A stretch of 34,580 bases of DNA. Origin: Bacteroidota bacterium (GTDB lineage: Bacteria > Bacteroidota > Rhodothermia > Rhodothermales > JANQRZ01). Made by a program: the position numbers and the translations under genes. Positions 23,490 through 30,950 of the stretch are shown one piece after another. The notes beneath the pieces were generated by a model. That model saw nothing but the letters and a program-made list of their open reading frames with translations. It ran no database searches and was not told the origin of the DNA. The stretch is taken from assembly GCA_038746285.1 (NCBI GenBank), contig JBCDKT010000041.1:1-34580 (forward strand), written 5' to 3'. How positions within the stretch are numbered: the stretch's first letter is position 1; every line of letters starts with the position of its first letter.

Positions 23490-23533
23490 CGGTCCGCGGG
23501 GTGAGTGGGTATGAAGCCAGATGCCTGGCCGGG

Positions 23534-23803
23534 CTACCGGTCGAGCCGGTCCTCGAGGTGGTCGAGCCGGCGCTCGACGTGCTCGATCCGCCGCTCGTGG
23601 CTCGCCTGCTCGACGAGGACGCCCGAGAGCGACTCGCCGAGCCGCTCGAGCCGGGCCGTGTTCACGGCGATGTCGTCGGCGATCCCGTCGAGCGTCCGGT
23701 TCGCGCTCCACCCGAAGAGCGCGACCAGGAGCGCCACGACGAGGTGGAGCGCGTTCCGCGCGAGCCATCGCTCGACGGTCGGGGTATGAGCGCGGGAGTC
23801 CAT
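23534..23803 (-). CDS. Small membrane/coiled-coil protein (spanin- or holin-accessory-like)
   Basis: This protein of 89 residues has one transmembrane segment (HLVVALLVALFGW, about 19-32) followed by a long heptad coiled coil (about 38-89: DDIAVNTARLERLGESL, RRIEHVERRLDHLEDRLDR). That is the layout of phage Rz-like spanins and many holin-accessory proteins. The gene is 44 bp upstream of the CHAP gene in the same direction, supporting a lysis-cassette reading. I cannot assign a family. Confidence 0.6.
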   Translation of the reverse strand: MDSRAHTPTVERWLARNALHLVVALLVALFGWSANRTLDGIADDIAVNTARLERLGESLSGVLVEQASHERRIEHVERRLDHLEDRLDR

Positions 23804-23958
23804 CGGTCTCGGGGGCCATCGGTCCGGGCGGAGACAACGCCGGCCCCGCTCCCAGTTCGCTCCTGACCAACTCCCACTAGGGAGCGGTCGAGGCGAGTGG
23901 GAACGAGGCCAGTGCCTCGGGTGAGCTGCGGCGTCAGCCTAGGGCTCTCAGCCCGCGG

Positions 23959-24723
23959 CTAGACGAGCGCCCCCGGGTCGTCGGGGACCGGGCCCTGCTC
24001 GGCCCCGCCGTTCTGGAACGCGGCCCGCTTGCTCGCGCCCGTCACGACGACGTCGGCCCCGGCTCCGCCGTTGGCGTCGGCGTCGTAGCGGACCGAGCCG
24101 TGGAAGGCCAGCTTCGGGTCACCGCCGGCGACCGGCCGGTACGGGACGACGTGGACGGCGTACATGGCCCGGTCGGCGAAGGGCACGCCGAGCGCGGCCT
24201 GGCCGTCGGCCCGCGTGAGCCCGGTGATGACGTCCTGCGCCGCGCCGTCCGGACCGGCCACGACGACGGCGACCGCGTCGTCGGGCTGACCACCAGCCGC
24301 GTCCCACGTCACGAGCGTGTCGCCCGCGCCGTCGTCGGCGAGCGCGAGCGGCTCGGCCGGGGCGAGGCCGCCCCGCGTGAGGAGCATCTGGGCCGCGTCG
24401 AACGTGCCGGCGTCGGCGCCGGGCACGCCGTCCGCGCGCATGACGCGGACGTTGGCCCGGACGAACTCGTTGAACGCCGTCGTCGCGTTCCGCCCGCTCC
24501 GCTCGAACCGGCGCCAGTACGGGCGGACGAACGCGTCCATGAGGGACGAGCCGGCCCGGGTGAGCTGGGCGAACAGGTCGCGCTGGGTCGTCTGGGCGGC
24601 GGTCTGGGGGTTGGTCGGCGTGACGCGGGCGCGGATCACGTCCTTGCCGCGCCACTTGGTCATGACGACGGTGCCGACGGCGTTCCGTCCGCCGCCGAGG
24701 ATGCCCCGGTCGAGGATGGCCAT
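23959..24723 (-). CDS. DUF6266 family protein
   Basis: This protein of 254 residues begins MAILDRGILGGGRNAVGTVVMTKWRGKDVIRARVTPTNPQTAAQTTQRDLF-type sequence, the recognisable N-terminus of DUF6266 proteins of Bacteroidota. The C-terminal half (about 130-254) reads as a beta-rich domain with GDTLVTWDAAGGQPDDAVAVVVAG-like strands. The function of the family is unknown, though it is often found in phage-like or accessory regions. ATG at 24723 was chosen because the family signature begins right there. It is separated from the small gene at 24939 by a 215-bp gap with strong repeats, so it probably starts its own transcript toward the lysis-like genes. Confidence 0.75.
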   Translation of the reverse strand: MAILDRGILGGGRNAVGTVVMTKWRGKDVIRARVTPTNPQTAAQTTQRDLFAQLTRAGSSLMDAFVRPYWRRFERSGRNATTAFNEFVRANVRVMRADGVPGADAGTFDAAQMLLTRGGLAPAEPLALADDGAGDTLVTWDAAGGQPDDAVAVVVAGPDGAAQDVITGLTRADGQAALGVPFADRAMYAVHVVPYRPVAGGDPKLAFHGSVRYDADANGGAGADVVVTGASKRAAFQNGGAEQGPVPDDPGALV

Positions 24724-24938
24724 GGGTCTGTTTGGGGGGTGAAGGAGCGCCCAACCTCGGCGCCGCACTCGCGCCCGTCCAGGTCGACTCCCCGACCTCA
24801 CGGGAGTCCACCGCTCGCCCCACCTTTCATTCAGCCGACCTCTTTCCTTTCGATCAGCCGGCGCACTGACGGTACGCGGAGTGGTACGGAACGTCGGTAC
24901 CTAGCGCCAAATACCGACAGTTCGTACCACCTGCGCCG
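24724..24938. promoter_or_regulatory. Gap with GGTAC array and large inverted repeat
   Basis: GGTAC occurs at 24871, 24883 and 24896 (12-13 bp apart, like the arrays at the element ends). A near-perfect inverted repeat follows: arm 24881-24899 against 24912-24930 with a 12-base loop. It can serve as a terminator for the gene ending at 24939, as an operator for the DUF6266 gene, or as an extra recombinase or excisionase binding site. The rest of the gap (24724-24870) shows nothing else. Confidence 0.6.
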
Positions 24939-25190
24939 TCACTTTCGGTACACCACGGCCCGCACCCGCTCCTCGCTGAGGTGGTACGGCCGGCCGCTGG
25001 CGTCGCGGTGCGGCCCCCGCAGCCGCTCGACGGCCTCGTCCACGCTCAGCCCGTCGTCCCGCAGCCTCGCGAACCGCCGACGCATCCGGGTGTCGCGGAG
25101 CGCGAAGTGGAGCGCCCGCGCGACCCGGCGGTCGGCCAGCGCCGCGCCCAGCTCGTCGGCGCTCGTCTCGTGGGGAGTGATGGTTTCCAT
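24939..25190 (-). CDS. Small basic DNA-binding-like protein, 83 residues
   Basis: The family is not recognised. The core LADRRVARALHFALRDTRMRRRFARLRDDGLSVDEAVERLRG is strongly helical and basic, and HLSEERVRAVVYRK at the end resembles a short helix-turn-helix. ATG at 25190 is preferred. A second ATG at 25301 overlaps the stop of the upstream ATPase (ATGA) and would add 37 low-complexity residues, so coupled translation from there cannot be excluded. Linkage to the ATPase gene suggests a DNA-binding partner or an antitoxin-like regulator. Confidence 0.5.
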   Translation of the reverse strand: METITPHETSADELGAALADRRVARALHFALRDTRMRRRFARLRDDGLSVDEAVERLRGPHRDASGRPYHLSEERVRAVVYRK

Positions 25191-25297
25191 GGCTTGGGTA
25201 CGCCCGCCGCTCGTGTCCGACTCGCCTGCGCCGACTGGCGTCTGGCCCCGACCGACGAAAGAGGATCTTTCCTCCGACGCAAGATGGTCTTTCGTGG

Positions 25298-26767
25298 TCA
25301 TCCCTCTGAGTCGCTTGGGGCGGCGGCGTAGAGGTCCTCCAGCGACCAGCACGTCACGGCGTGGCCGTCGGCTTCGGCCGCCGCGCGGAACCCCTCGGCG
25401 AACCCTCCCGCCGCCACGTACAGGAGCGGCGCGCCGTCCTCGAGCGCCTCGTGCGCCCACCCCCGGCCCGACGCCGCCATCCGCCGGAGCTTGTCGAGGT
25501 GCGCCTCGTGGACGGCCGCCCCCACCGGCTCCCGGTTCCACTTCACCTCGCCCGTCAGCACGCCGCCCCCCAGGAGCCGCGCGACGACGTCGAGCTCGAC
25601 CGGCTGGCGGTCCCGGTCGACGCCCTCCCACCGGCCCCACTCCGACACGATCGGGAGCCCCAACGCCGTCGCCCTCCGGTCGTACGCCTCCACGGCCACG
25701 CGCTCGAACTCGTGGCCCATGTACTGGTCGAGCGACGGGGCCACGGCCTCGTCCCAGACCTGCCGGGCCGGCACCCGCTCCAGGGCCGACCGGTTCGGCG
25801 CCACGAACCGCTCGTAGAACCGGAAGGCCGCGTCGGCCACACCGTAGCGGATGGCCGCCGACGGCCCCGCGTCGAGGTTGCCCCGCGTCTCTACGTACCC
25901 CAGCTCGATCAGCCGGTCCAGCTTGTCCCGGAGCGCCCGGTCGTTGCCGAGCCCGGCCCCCTGTGCGACCTCGTTCCGCGTCGTCCGCCCGCTCGCGACG
26001 GCCCGGAGGATGGCCCGGTACTTCGAGACGTCCCGGAGCCCCTCCTCCTGCTCGAGCGCCGTCTCCACGAGCAGCCGGACCTCCCCCTTCGGGTCGAGCA
26101 GGAGCTCGGCCGCGTTCTCCGCCAGCAGCCGGCCGGCGTCGACGGCCGCGAGGTACCGGGGCGTCCCTCCGAACACGCCGTACGCCAGCGCCCGCTCCCT
26201 CAGGTCGGCGAAAGGGGCCATCTCGCCCGCGTGCCAGTACCCGAAGGGCCGGAGCCGCCCGTGCCACGAGAACCGGCCGTAGAGCGGGCCGCCCCCTCCC
26301 GCCAGCGCCTCCATCGTCCCGACGGCCGAGCCCGAGAGCACCATCAGGAACGGGCGCTCGGGCCGCCGCCGCTCCCACGCCGCGTTGAGCTCGGACGCCA
26401 CCTCGGCCGCGCCCGCGTCGCCGTCGCCGAGGTACTGGAACTCGTCGAGCACGACGACGAGCGGGCCCGGCGCCCTCAGGTCCATGAGCAGGTTGAACAC
26501 GGTCCGCCACGTCGGGTAGTCCTCGGCCCGCAGGTCCTCGCCCGACCACGCCGCGAGGTCCTCGACGAGCTGGCGGCGGTTGACCTCCGGCGTCGTCTTC
26601 GACGCCGTGAAGTAGAACGAGGCCCGCTCACCCCACGTGTGCGTCAGGAGGTACGTCTTCCCCACCCGCCGGCGCCCGGTCAGGAGCGCGAGGTGAGGGC
26701 GGCCGGAGTCGGCCAGACGGCGGAGCGCGGCCTGCTCGGCGTCGCGGTCGATGAGGGGGGAAGCCAC
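25298..26767 (-). CDS. COG1672-type ATPase with PD-(D/E)xK-like C-terminus
   Basis: This protein of 489 residues has TGRRRVGKTYLL (about 30-41, Walker A), LVVVLDEFQYL (103-113, Walker B) and LSGSAVGTM (sensor 1). A winged-helix region (about 270-310) follows. The C-terminal domain has VELDVVARLLGGGVLTGEVKWN, the E...E-V-K spacing of PD-(D/E)xK nucleases (DUF234 region). The layout matches archaeal/bacterial ATPase_2 proteins, often carried on mobile elements and suspected in defence or toxin roles. The start is GTG at 26767. The gene is 100 bp downstream of the integrase on the same strand, so it may be controlled with integration. Confidence 0.82.
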   Translation of the reverse strand: MASPLIDRDAEQAALRRLADSGRPHLALLTGRRRVGKTYLLTHTWGERASFYFTASKTTPEVNRRQLVEDLAAWSGEDLRAEDYPTWRTVFNLLMDLRAPGPLVVVLDEFQYLGDGDAGAAEVASELNAAWERRRPERPFLMVLSGSAVGTMEALAGGGGPLYGRFSWHGRLRPFGYWHAGEMAPFADLRERALAYGVFGGTPRYLAAVDAGRLLAENAAELLLDPKGEVRLLVETALEQEEGLRDVSKYRAILRAVASGRTTRNEVAQGAGLGNDRALRDKLDRLIELGYVETRGNLDAGPSAAIRYGVADAAFRFYERFVAPNRSALERVPARQVWDEAVAPSLDQYMGHEFERVAVEAYDRRATALGLPIVSEWGRWEGVDRDRQPVELDVVARLLGGGVLTGEVKWNREPVGAAVHEAHLDKLRRMAASGRGWAHEALEDGAPLLYVAAGGFAEGFRAAAEADGHAVTCWSLEDLYAAAPSDSEG

Positions 26768-26867
26768 AGGATGTAACTACGATTCCATGGAAGTGTAGGT
26801 ACACCCCTGTCGAAAGGCAATCCCAGCCCGCCTAAAGCCACACGCTACCGACCCGCAGGGCACTACG

Positions 26868-28226
26868 CTACCGATCTGACGGCGAACGCCCTTCCGCCTC
26901 GCCGTCGGGCTGTGTCTCGTCGGAGGCGCCGTCCCCGGCCCCGAACGCGTTGAGGTACGCCTGGTCCAGGAGGTCCCGGCTGAACCCCTGGAGGTACCGC
27001 TCGGTCGTCGTCACCGACGCGTGCCGGAGCACCTCCTTGATCCCGTGCGCCCCGACCCCGGCCTCGAGAAGGTGGGCCGCCAGCGAGTGCCGCGCGAGGT
27101 GCGTCGTCACCCGCTCGGGGTGCGCGATCCCGGCCCGCTTCGCGAGCACCTTCAGCATCTCGTTCGCGTACGCGTTCCGGCTGGCGACGGCCGCCCGCCG
27201 CTTCGCCGGCGTCGACACGGACCGCCCGTCGAGGAGTGGGAGCACGAACCCGCCCTCGGCCACCGCCTCGGGGCGCCGCTCGGCGTACCGGTCGACGATC
27301 GCCCGGGCCTCGGGGATCAGCGGGATCGACGTCGCCTTCCCCGTCTTCTCCGCCTCGTAGCTCAGCTTCACCGCCGTCCCCGCCGCGTCGCGGACCACGT
27401 CGGTCCACCGGAGCAGGCACGTGTCCCCGAACCGCATGCCGCCGGCGTAGAACGCGAGCGCGAACCCGTCGCGGACCGCCTCCACCAGCGACCCCGGCTC
27501 GCACCGGGCCGCCGCGAGCGCGGCCACCTCCTCGACCGTCAGCCGACCCTTCTCCACCCGCTCGCTCCGGAGCAGCGCGTCGCCCTGGAGACGGTCGAAG
27601 GGGTCGCGGAAGGTGTCTGGGGCGTGGCCGTCGCGGACGGCCGCCCGGAGCGCCGTCCGCGTCGTCGTCAGCTGCTTCCGGACGTAGTTCTGCTTGAGCC
27701 CCTCGCCGTGGGGCTCCGGCGCCCGCATCGAGTGGCCCCATGCCCGGAGAAAGGCCGGCGTGATGTCGGCGTACATGAGCCGCCCCCGCGCATGCTTGGT
27801 CAGCCGGTTGCACGTCGTGTGGTACGCCTTGTACGTCGACGGCTGGCCCCGCTCGGCGAACGCGTCGACCCACCGCCGGAAGAACGGGAGGAAGTTCTCC
27901 GTCTGCGCCTCGTCGTCCGGCCCCGACACCCACCGGCGGAGGTGGCCCGCGAGCGCGTCGGCCGAGACCGGCTCGCGCGCCGCCGTCCGCCGGGCCGCCT
28001 CGCTCCGCCCCTCCGACACGGCCTGCCCGATGGCGTCGTTGACCTGGGCCGCGTCGGGTTCCGTTTTTCGCACCGCGCGCTTGTTCTCGTTCCACCCCTT
28101 CGGCCGCACCCGGAGCCCCAGCGCGACCATCCGTTTGGTGTCGGCGTGGCGGACCGCTAAATAGACCGGGGCGAGCCCGTCCTGGCCTATTTTGTCCGCG
28201 CGGAGCGTGGGGGTGAACGTCGCCAT
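26868..28226 (-). CDS. Tyrosine recombinase/integrase of the ssrA-inserted element
   Basis: This integrase has 452 residues. The N-terminal arm-binding domain (1-60: MATFTPTLRADKIG, PVYLAVRHADTKR, GLRVRPKGWNENK) is of the Bacteroidota type. The SAM-like core-binding domain spans about 108-205. The catalytic domain carries Arg265 (GGMRFGD), Lys294 (EKTGK), His376/Arg379 (THLARH), His402 (LRHAS) and Tyr411 (ERYLQG), so all active-site residues are intact. I chose ATG at 28226. A longer frame to 28310 would encode Pro/Val repeats produced by the GGTACCGG array, which is better seen as promoter and binding sites. It sits 176 bp inside attR, the usual place for the integrase of such an element. 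Confidence 0.93.
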   Translation of the reverse strand: MATFTPTLRADKIGQDGLAPVYLAVRHADTKRMVALGLRVRPKGWNENKRAVRKTEPDAAQVNDAIGQAVSEGRSEAARRTAAREPVSADALAGHLRRWVSGPDDEAQTENFLPFFRRWVDAFAERGQPSTYKAYHTTCNRLTKHARGRLMYADITPAFLRAWGHSMRAPEPHGEGLKQNYVRKQLTTTRTALRAAVRDGHAPDTFRDPFDRLQGDALLRSERVEKGRLTVEEVAALAAARCEPGSLVEAVRDGFALAFYAGGMRFGDTCLLRWTDVVRDAAGTAVKLSYEAEKTGKATSIPLIPEARAIVDRYAERRPEAVAEGGFVLPLLDGRSVSTPAKRRAAVASRNAYANEMLKVLAKRAGIAHPERVTTHLARHSLAAHLLEAGVGAHGIKEVLRHASVTTTERYLQGFSRDLLDQAYLNAFGAGDGASDETQPDGEAEGRSPSDR

Positions 28227-28254
28227 CTGGAGGGCGGCACCCCGGCGCTGGAGG

Positions 28255-28290
28255 GGTACCGGAATAGGTACCGGATAAGGTACCGGTTTG
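28255..28290 (+). repeat. Right GGTACCGG direct-repeat array (candidate integrase arm sites)
   Basis: Three 12-bp units (GGTACCGGAATA, GGTACCGGATAA, GGTACCGGTTTG) lie end to end, and an inverted copy CCGGTACC lies at 28311-28318. The array lies in front of the integrase gene and inside attR, with the same orientation as the left array. It may also autoregulate integrase transcription. Confidence 0.7.
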
Positions 28291-28339
28291 TCCTCCGCCC
28301 CGCCTACCACCCGGTACCCCCTCGCTCCTCAAATCGGCC

Positions 28340-30001
28340 CTAGCGCCTCAGAATCGCCGACGGGTGGAGACGGGGAGTACTCCTGGCGTCTCCCCATACG
28401 GTCCCGGCATCTCCACTTCCCGGGAAATCGGCCGATCCTTCGGGGTCGGCCGTTTCCATTTTCGGCGTTTTTGCCACTGCCAGAGCCGAAAACAGAGGAC
28501 CCAACGAGGGTTCGACTATTTGCCCGTGATCTACCGATAGACCACGAGGGAAAGTCGAACCCACCAGCGCGTGGCGGCCCTCAGCGCCCGACGCCTCCCA
28601 CAGCCCGGCGAGGTCGGACAGGAGCGGGAGCGCGTACCGGAACGCCTCCAGGTCGGCGTCTACGTCGTCGGCCGAGGCCAAGCGTGCGGCCTGCGCGCGA
28701 GCCCTCGCGCGATCAACGGCGGAGCGGTTGTGCTCGGCGACACGGGCATAGGCGTCTGGTCCCAGACGGCCATCGACGACGGCGAGGTCAGCGTCGAGCT
28801 GGCGGCGCTCAGCGGCAGCGAGTTCGGTCTCGGCATTCGCCAGCTCGATCGACGCTCCGTCAGCGCGGCTGGCGAGCTCCTCCTCACACACGGCCTCCAG
28901 AACAGCGAGGAACCCCGGAGTCGGCGATAGCTCGCGGTAGAACTCTACGAGCGCGGCGTGGGCGGCTTCTGCTTTCACCCGAAAAGCCCCTCTCCCCTTC
29001 CCGTGGTAGTACCACACACGGTAACCGTGGCGCGACTTCGAGCCCGACCCGGTCAAGCGGTCGCCGGTGCGAGGGTCCAGGATGTGGCCGCGAAGTGGCA
29101 GCTCCGGCGTGAGCTTTAATTTCTTCTCGCGTCCGTTCGGCTTCGCTTTCGGCCCGTCGAGCCGGGCCTGGACGGCGGCCCACGTCTGCGCATCGACGAC
29201 AGGCTCGTGGCGGCCCTCGATCCACCGCTCCGGCTGGCCGTCGCCGGGCGGCACGCGGAGCTCGCCCCGGTAGGCGCGGTTTCGGAGTGCCTGACCAAAC
29301 CGATACGCGCTCCCGAAGAGCGGTCGACCGTTCGGACGGACGACTCGCTTGCGCGCCGCGTTGACGGGGACGCTGGGGTCGGCGGCCAGCAGGAACGCCT
29401 TCGCGACGAGCGGGGCTAGGGTGGGGTCGGGCTCGATGCCCGTTCGCCGCGGCTTGTTCTTTCCCTCGGGAACGGAGTATGTCGCGCGGTACCCGGTTGG
29501 TGGCGCGTGGACCCACCGGCCCTCCAGGTGCGCCTGGCGGACGCCGCGGCGGATGTTCTTGGAGCGGCGGCGGTTGTCGGCGTCCGGGACGGCGAGGTAA
29601 GCCGAGACGACGTGGACGTGCTCGGGGCTCTCCCAGTCAACGGGCTGCTCGGCCGCCTGAACCTCGACACCGAGCCGCTGAAGCTCATGGAGCATCGCCC
29701 ACGCCGCGGCCACGTGGCGGGAGAACCGACTGTAGTCCTTGAACACGACGAGGTCGGGGCCGCCGCGACGGGCCGGGTTTGCGCGGAGATGCCGAAGGAG
29801 CGACTGCCAGCCCGGCCGGCGGTCAAACGACTCCGTCAGGCGGTCGCCCTGCTTGGCGCTCACGTCGTCGAGAAACCGCTCGACCACCCGCCCCCCGTGC
29901 TTCGCCGCGCACCGGTCGTTCACGGCGTCCTGAGCACGTAGGCTGTAGCCCTCGGCCTGGTCAGCGGTGGAGACACGGGCGTAGGCTACGGCGGTTCGCA
30001 T
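28340..30001 (-). CDS. Large serine recombinase
   Basis: This protein of 553 residues begins with a resolvase/invertase catalytic domain (1-150): YARVSTADQAEGYSL with nucleophile Ser11, and DLVVFKDYSRFSRH. The recombinase domain follows (about 165-290: RGVRQAHLEGRWVHAPPTGY). The Zn-ribbon region (LPLRGHILDPRTGDRLTGSGSKSRHGYRVWYYHG) has lost its cysteines: DPRTG stands where CPxCG is usual. A coiled coil is near 390-450. ATG at 30001 gives the normal N-terminus. The last residues are encoded by the tmRNA terminator and by the duplicated att core (GSGDAG), then by left-element DNA to a stop at 28340. The C-terminal tail has therefore probably been changed by the neighbouring insertion. Confidence 0.92.
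   Translation of the reverse strand: MRTAVAYARVSTADQAEGYSLRAQDAVNDRCAAKHGGRVVERFLDDVSAKQGDRLTESFDRRPGWQSLLRHLRANPARRGGPDLVVFKDYSRFSRHVAAAWAMLHELQRLGVEVQAAEQPVDWESPEHVHVVSAYLAVPDADNRRRSKNIRRGVRQAHLEGRWVHAPPTGYRATYSVPEGKNKPRRTGIEPDPTLAPLVAKAFLLAADPSVPVNAARKRVVRPNGRPLFGSAYRFGQALRNRAYRGELRVPPGDGQPERWIEGRHEPVVDAQTWAAVQARLDGPKAKPNGREKKLKLTPELPLRGHILDPRTGDRLTGSGSKSRHGYRVWYYHGKGRGAFRVKAEAAHAALVEFYRELSPTPGFLAVLEAVCEEELASRADGASIELANAETELAAAERRQLDADLAVVDGRLGPDAYARVAEHNRSAVDRARARAQAARLASADDVDADLEAFRYALPLLSDLAGLWEASGAEGRHALVGSTFPRGLSVDHGQIVEPSLGPLFSALAVAKTPKMETADPEGSADFPGSGDAGTVWGDARSTPRLHPSAILRR
28402..28417 (+). other. attR core: duplicated tmRNA end
   Basis: This is an exact copy of the 16-mer at 127-142. 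It is not preceded by any tmRNA sequence, so it is the displaced att half and not a gene. It lies within the 3' end of the serine recombinase frame on the opposite strand. Confidence 0.82.
28423..28457 (+). terminator. Second terminator downstream of the att core
   Basis: CGGCCGATCC (28429-28438), loop TTCG, and GGGTCGGCCG (28443-28452) form a 10-bp stem. GGAAA before and TTTCC after extend it past one bulged T. A T-rich stretch follows to 28475. This would have ended tmRNA transcription before the left element inserted. Confidence 0.7.
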
Positions 30002-30036
30002 CGGATCTGGAGCGAGAGAGCTGAGAGGATACCCGC

Positions 30037-30213
30037 TTATGTCCTGACCCCACAGACCCGCCGCGCCAGCCGGAGCATGGCCGAGGCCTCGTCCGCCGTC
30101 ACGACGTGCCCGGTGGCCGCACGGTCCTCGGCACGCTGCGCCAACTGGCGCGCGGTCTCCGCTGTGAGCGGCGGCCGCTCGACGAGTCGGAGCGGGGTGG
30201 TGCGGTCGCTCAC
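30037..30213 (-). CDS. Small hypothetical protein, 58 residues
   Basis: A GTG start overlaps the methylase stop (GTGA, 30213-30210), and the stop is 35 bases before the serine recombinase start. The product is helical and basic (LTAETARQLAQRAEDRAATGHVVTADEASAMLRLARRVCG) with no recognised family. Position and coupling suggest it is translated with the methylase and recombinase. A recombination directionality factor is one possibility, but that rests only on location. Confidence 0.55.
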   Translation of the reverse strand: MSDRTTPLRLVERPPLTAETARQLAQRAEDRAATGHVVTADEASAMLRLARRVCGVRT

Positions 30214-30950
30214 AGGTCCAGCGCCGGGGTCGAGAGAGCGTCCTCGATGCGGACGCGAGCGACGTCGCAGTACTCGGCCGACAGCTCGCAGCCCATGAAC
30301 CGCCGTCCCTCCATCGCACACGCGACAGCCGTTGTACCGGAGCCAGCAAACGGGTCGATCACCAGCTCGTCCGGGCGGCTCGCGGCTCTGACGAGCTGGC
30401 GCATGACGTCGGTCGGCTTGCCCGTGAGGTGGTGCTTGTCAGCTTGACGGACAGGCTCCGTTATGAGGCCAGGAAACGGGCCCTCTCCGTTGCGTTTCTC
30501 GCACGGCCCGGCGGTGCCCCACACGATGTACTCGCACTGGTGGCGATGGTAACCGGTGTGGGGCGCGCGGCTACCGCGTGTCTTGTTCCAGGGTACGATG
30601 CCCCGCCAGACCCACCCGCCCATCTGGATGGCGTCGGTAAGCGCTGGGAGCATGCGCCAGTCGGAGAACACGTAGACCCGTCCGCCCTCACGGGTCGCCT
30701 GTAGCGCCATCATCAGCCAGAGTGCCGCCCATGCCGCCCACGAACGCTGGTCGCGGTTGTCGCCTGAGAACGACGGTCGGCCGATCGCGTCACCGTTCTG
30801 GGCGTATTTCGCCTCAGGGCGCGCGGCACGGTCCGACCGGTGAAGACCACCAGATGAGTACGGCGGGTCGGTAACGACCGCGTCGACGCTCCCCGGTTTG
30901 AGAGAGCGGAGCCAGTCGAGGGCTTCGGCGTGGTCGATCGAGACCCTCAT
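30210..30950 (-). CDS. DNA N4/N6-methyltransferase (phage type)
   Basis: This methyltransferase has 246 residues. The catalytic motif TDPPYSSGG is near residue 27-35 and the SAM-binding motif DPFAGSGTTAVAC is near 198-210. This is the permuted order (IV before I) of the N6_N4_Mtase (beta) class. A middle target-recognition region includes GIVPWNKTRGSRAPHTGYHRHQCEYIVWGT. ATG at 30950 overlaps the upstream ASCH-like gene stop (ATGA). No partner restriction enzyme is seen, so it is an orphan methylase that may protect the mobile element from host restriction. The target sequence is unknown. Confidence 0.88.
   Translation of the reverse strand: MRVSIDHAEALDWLRSLKPGSVDAVVTDPPYSSGGLHRSDRAARPEAKYAQNGDAIGRPSFSGDNRDQRSWAAWAALWLMMALQATREGGRVYVFSDWRMLPALTDAIQMGGWVWRGIVPWNKTRGSRAPHTGYHRHQCEYIVWGTAGPCEKRNGEGPFPGLITEPVRQADKHHLTGKPTDVMRQLVRAASRPDELVIDPFAGSGTTAVACAMEGRRFMGCELSAEYCDVARVRIEDALSTPALDL

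Larger units (their letters stand above)
127..28417. mobile_element. Integrative element inserted in ssrA, about 28.3 kb
   Basis: The boundaries are the two 16-bp copies of the tmRNA end. Support comes from matching 12-bp repeat arrays at both ends, a complete tyrosine integrase at the right end, an excisionase-like protein, and a CI/Cro-type control region. Cargo: a TetR-controlled lipid/aldehyde operon, a PAPS-reductase-like enzyme, a DUF499/ASCH/DUF1156/PLD-SNF2 operon, a wall-amidase cassette, and an ATPase with a nuclease-like domain. No capsid, terminase, relaxase or type IV secretion genes are seen. It is therefore a phage-related island or satellite, or a genomic island mobilised in trans. 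Confidence 0.75.

Noticed and set aside
24100-26388. Long plus-strand open frame opposite DUF6266 and the ATPase gene
   Set aside because: Pro/Arg/Ser-rich translation typical of an antisense frame in very GC-rich DNA. The opposite strand carries clear conserved motifs.
28227-28310. N-terminal extension of the integrase (Pro/Val/Tyr repeats)
   Set aside because: The residues come from the GGTACCGG array, and the conserved arm domain begins at ATG 28226.
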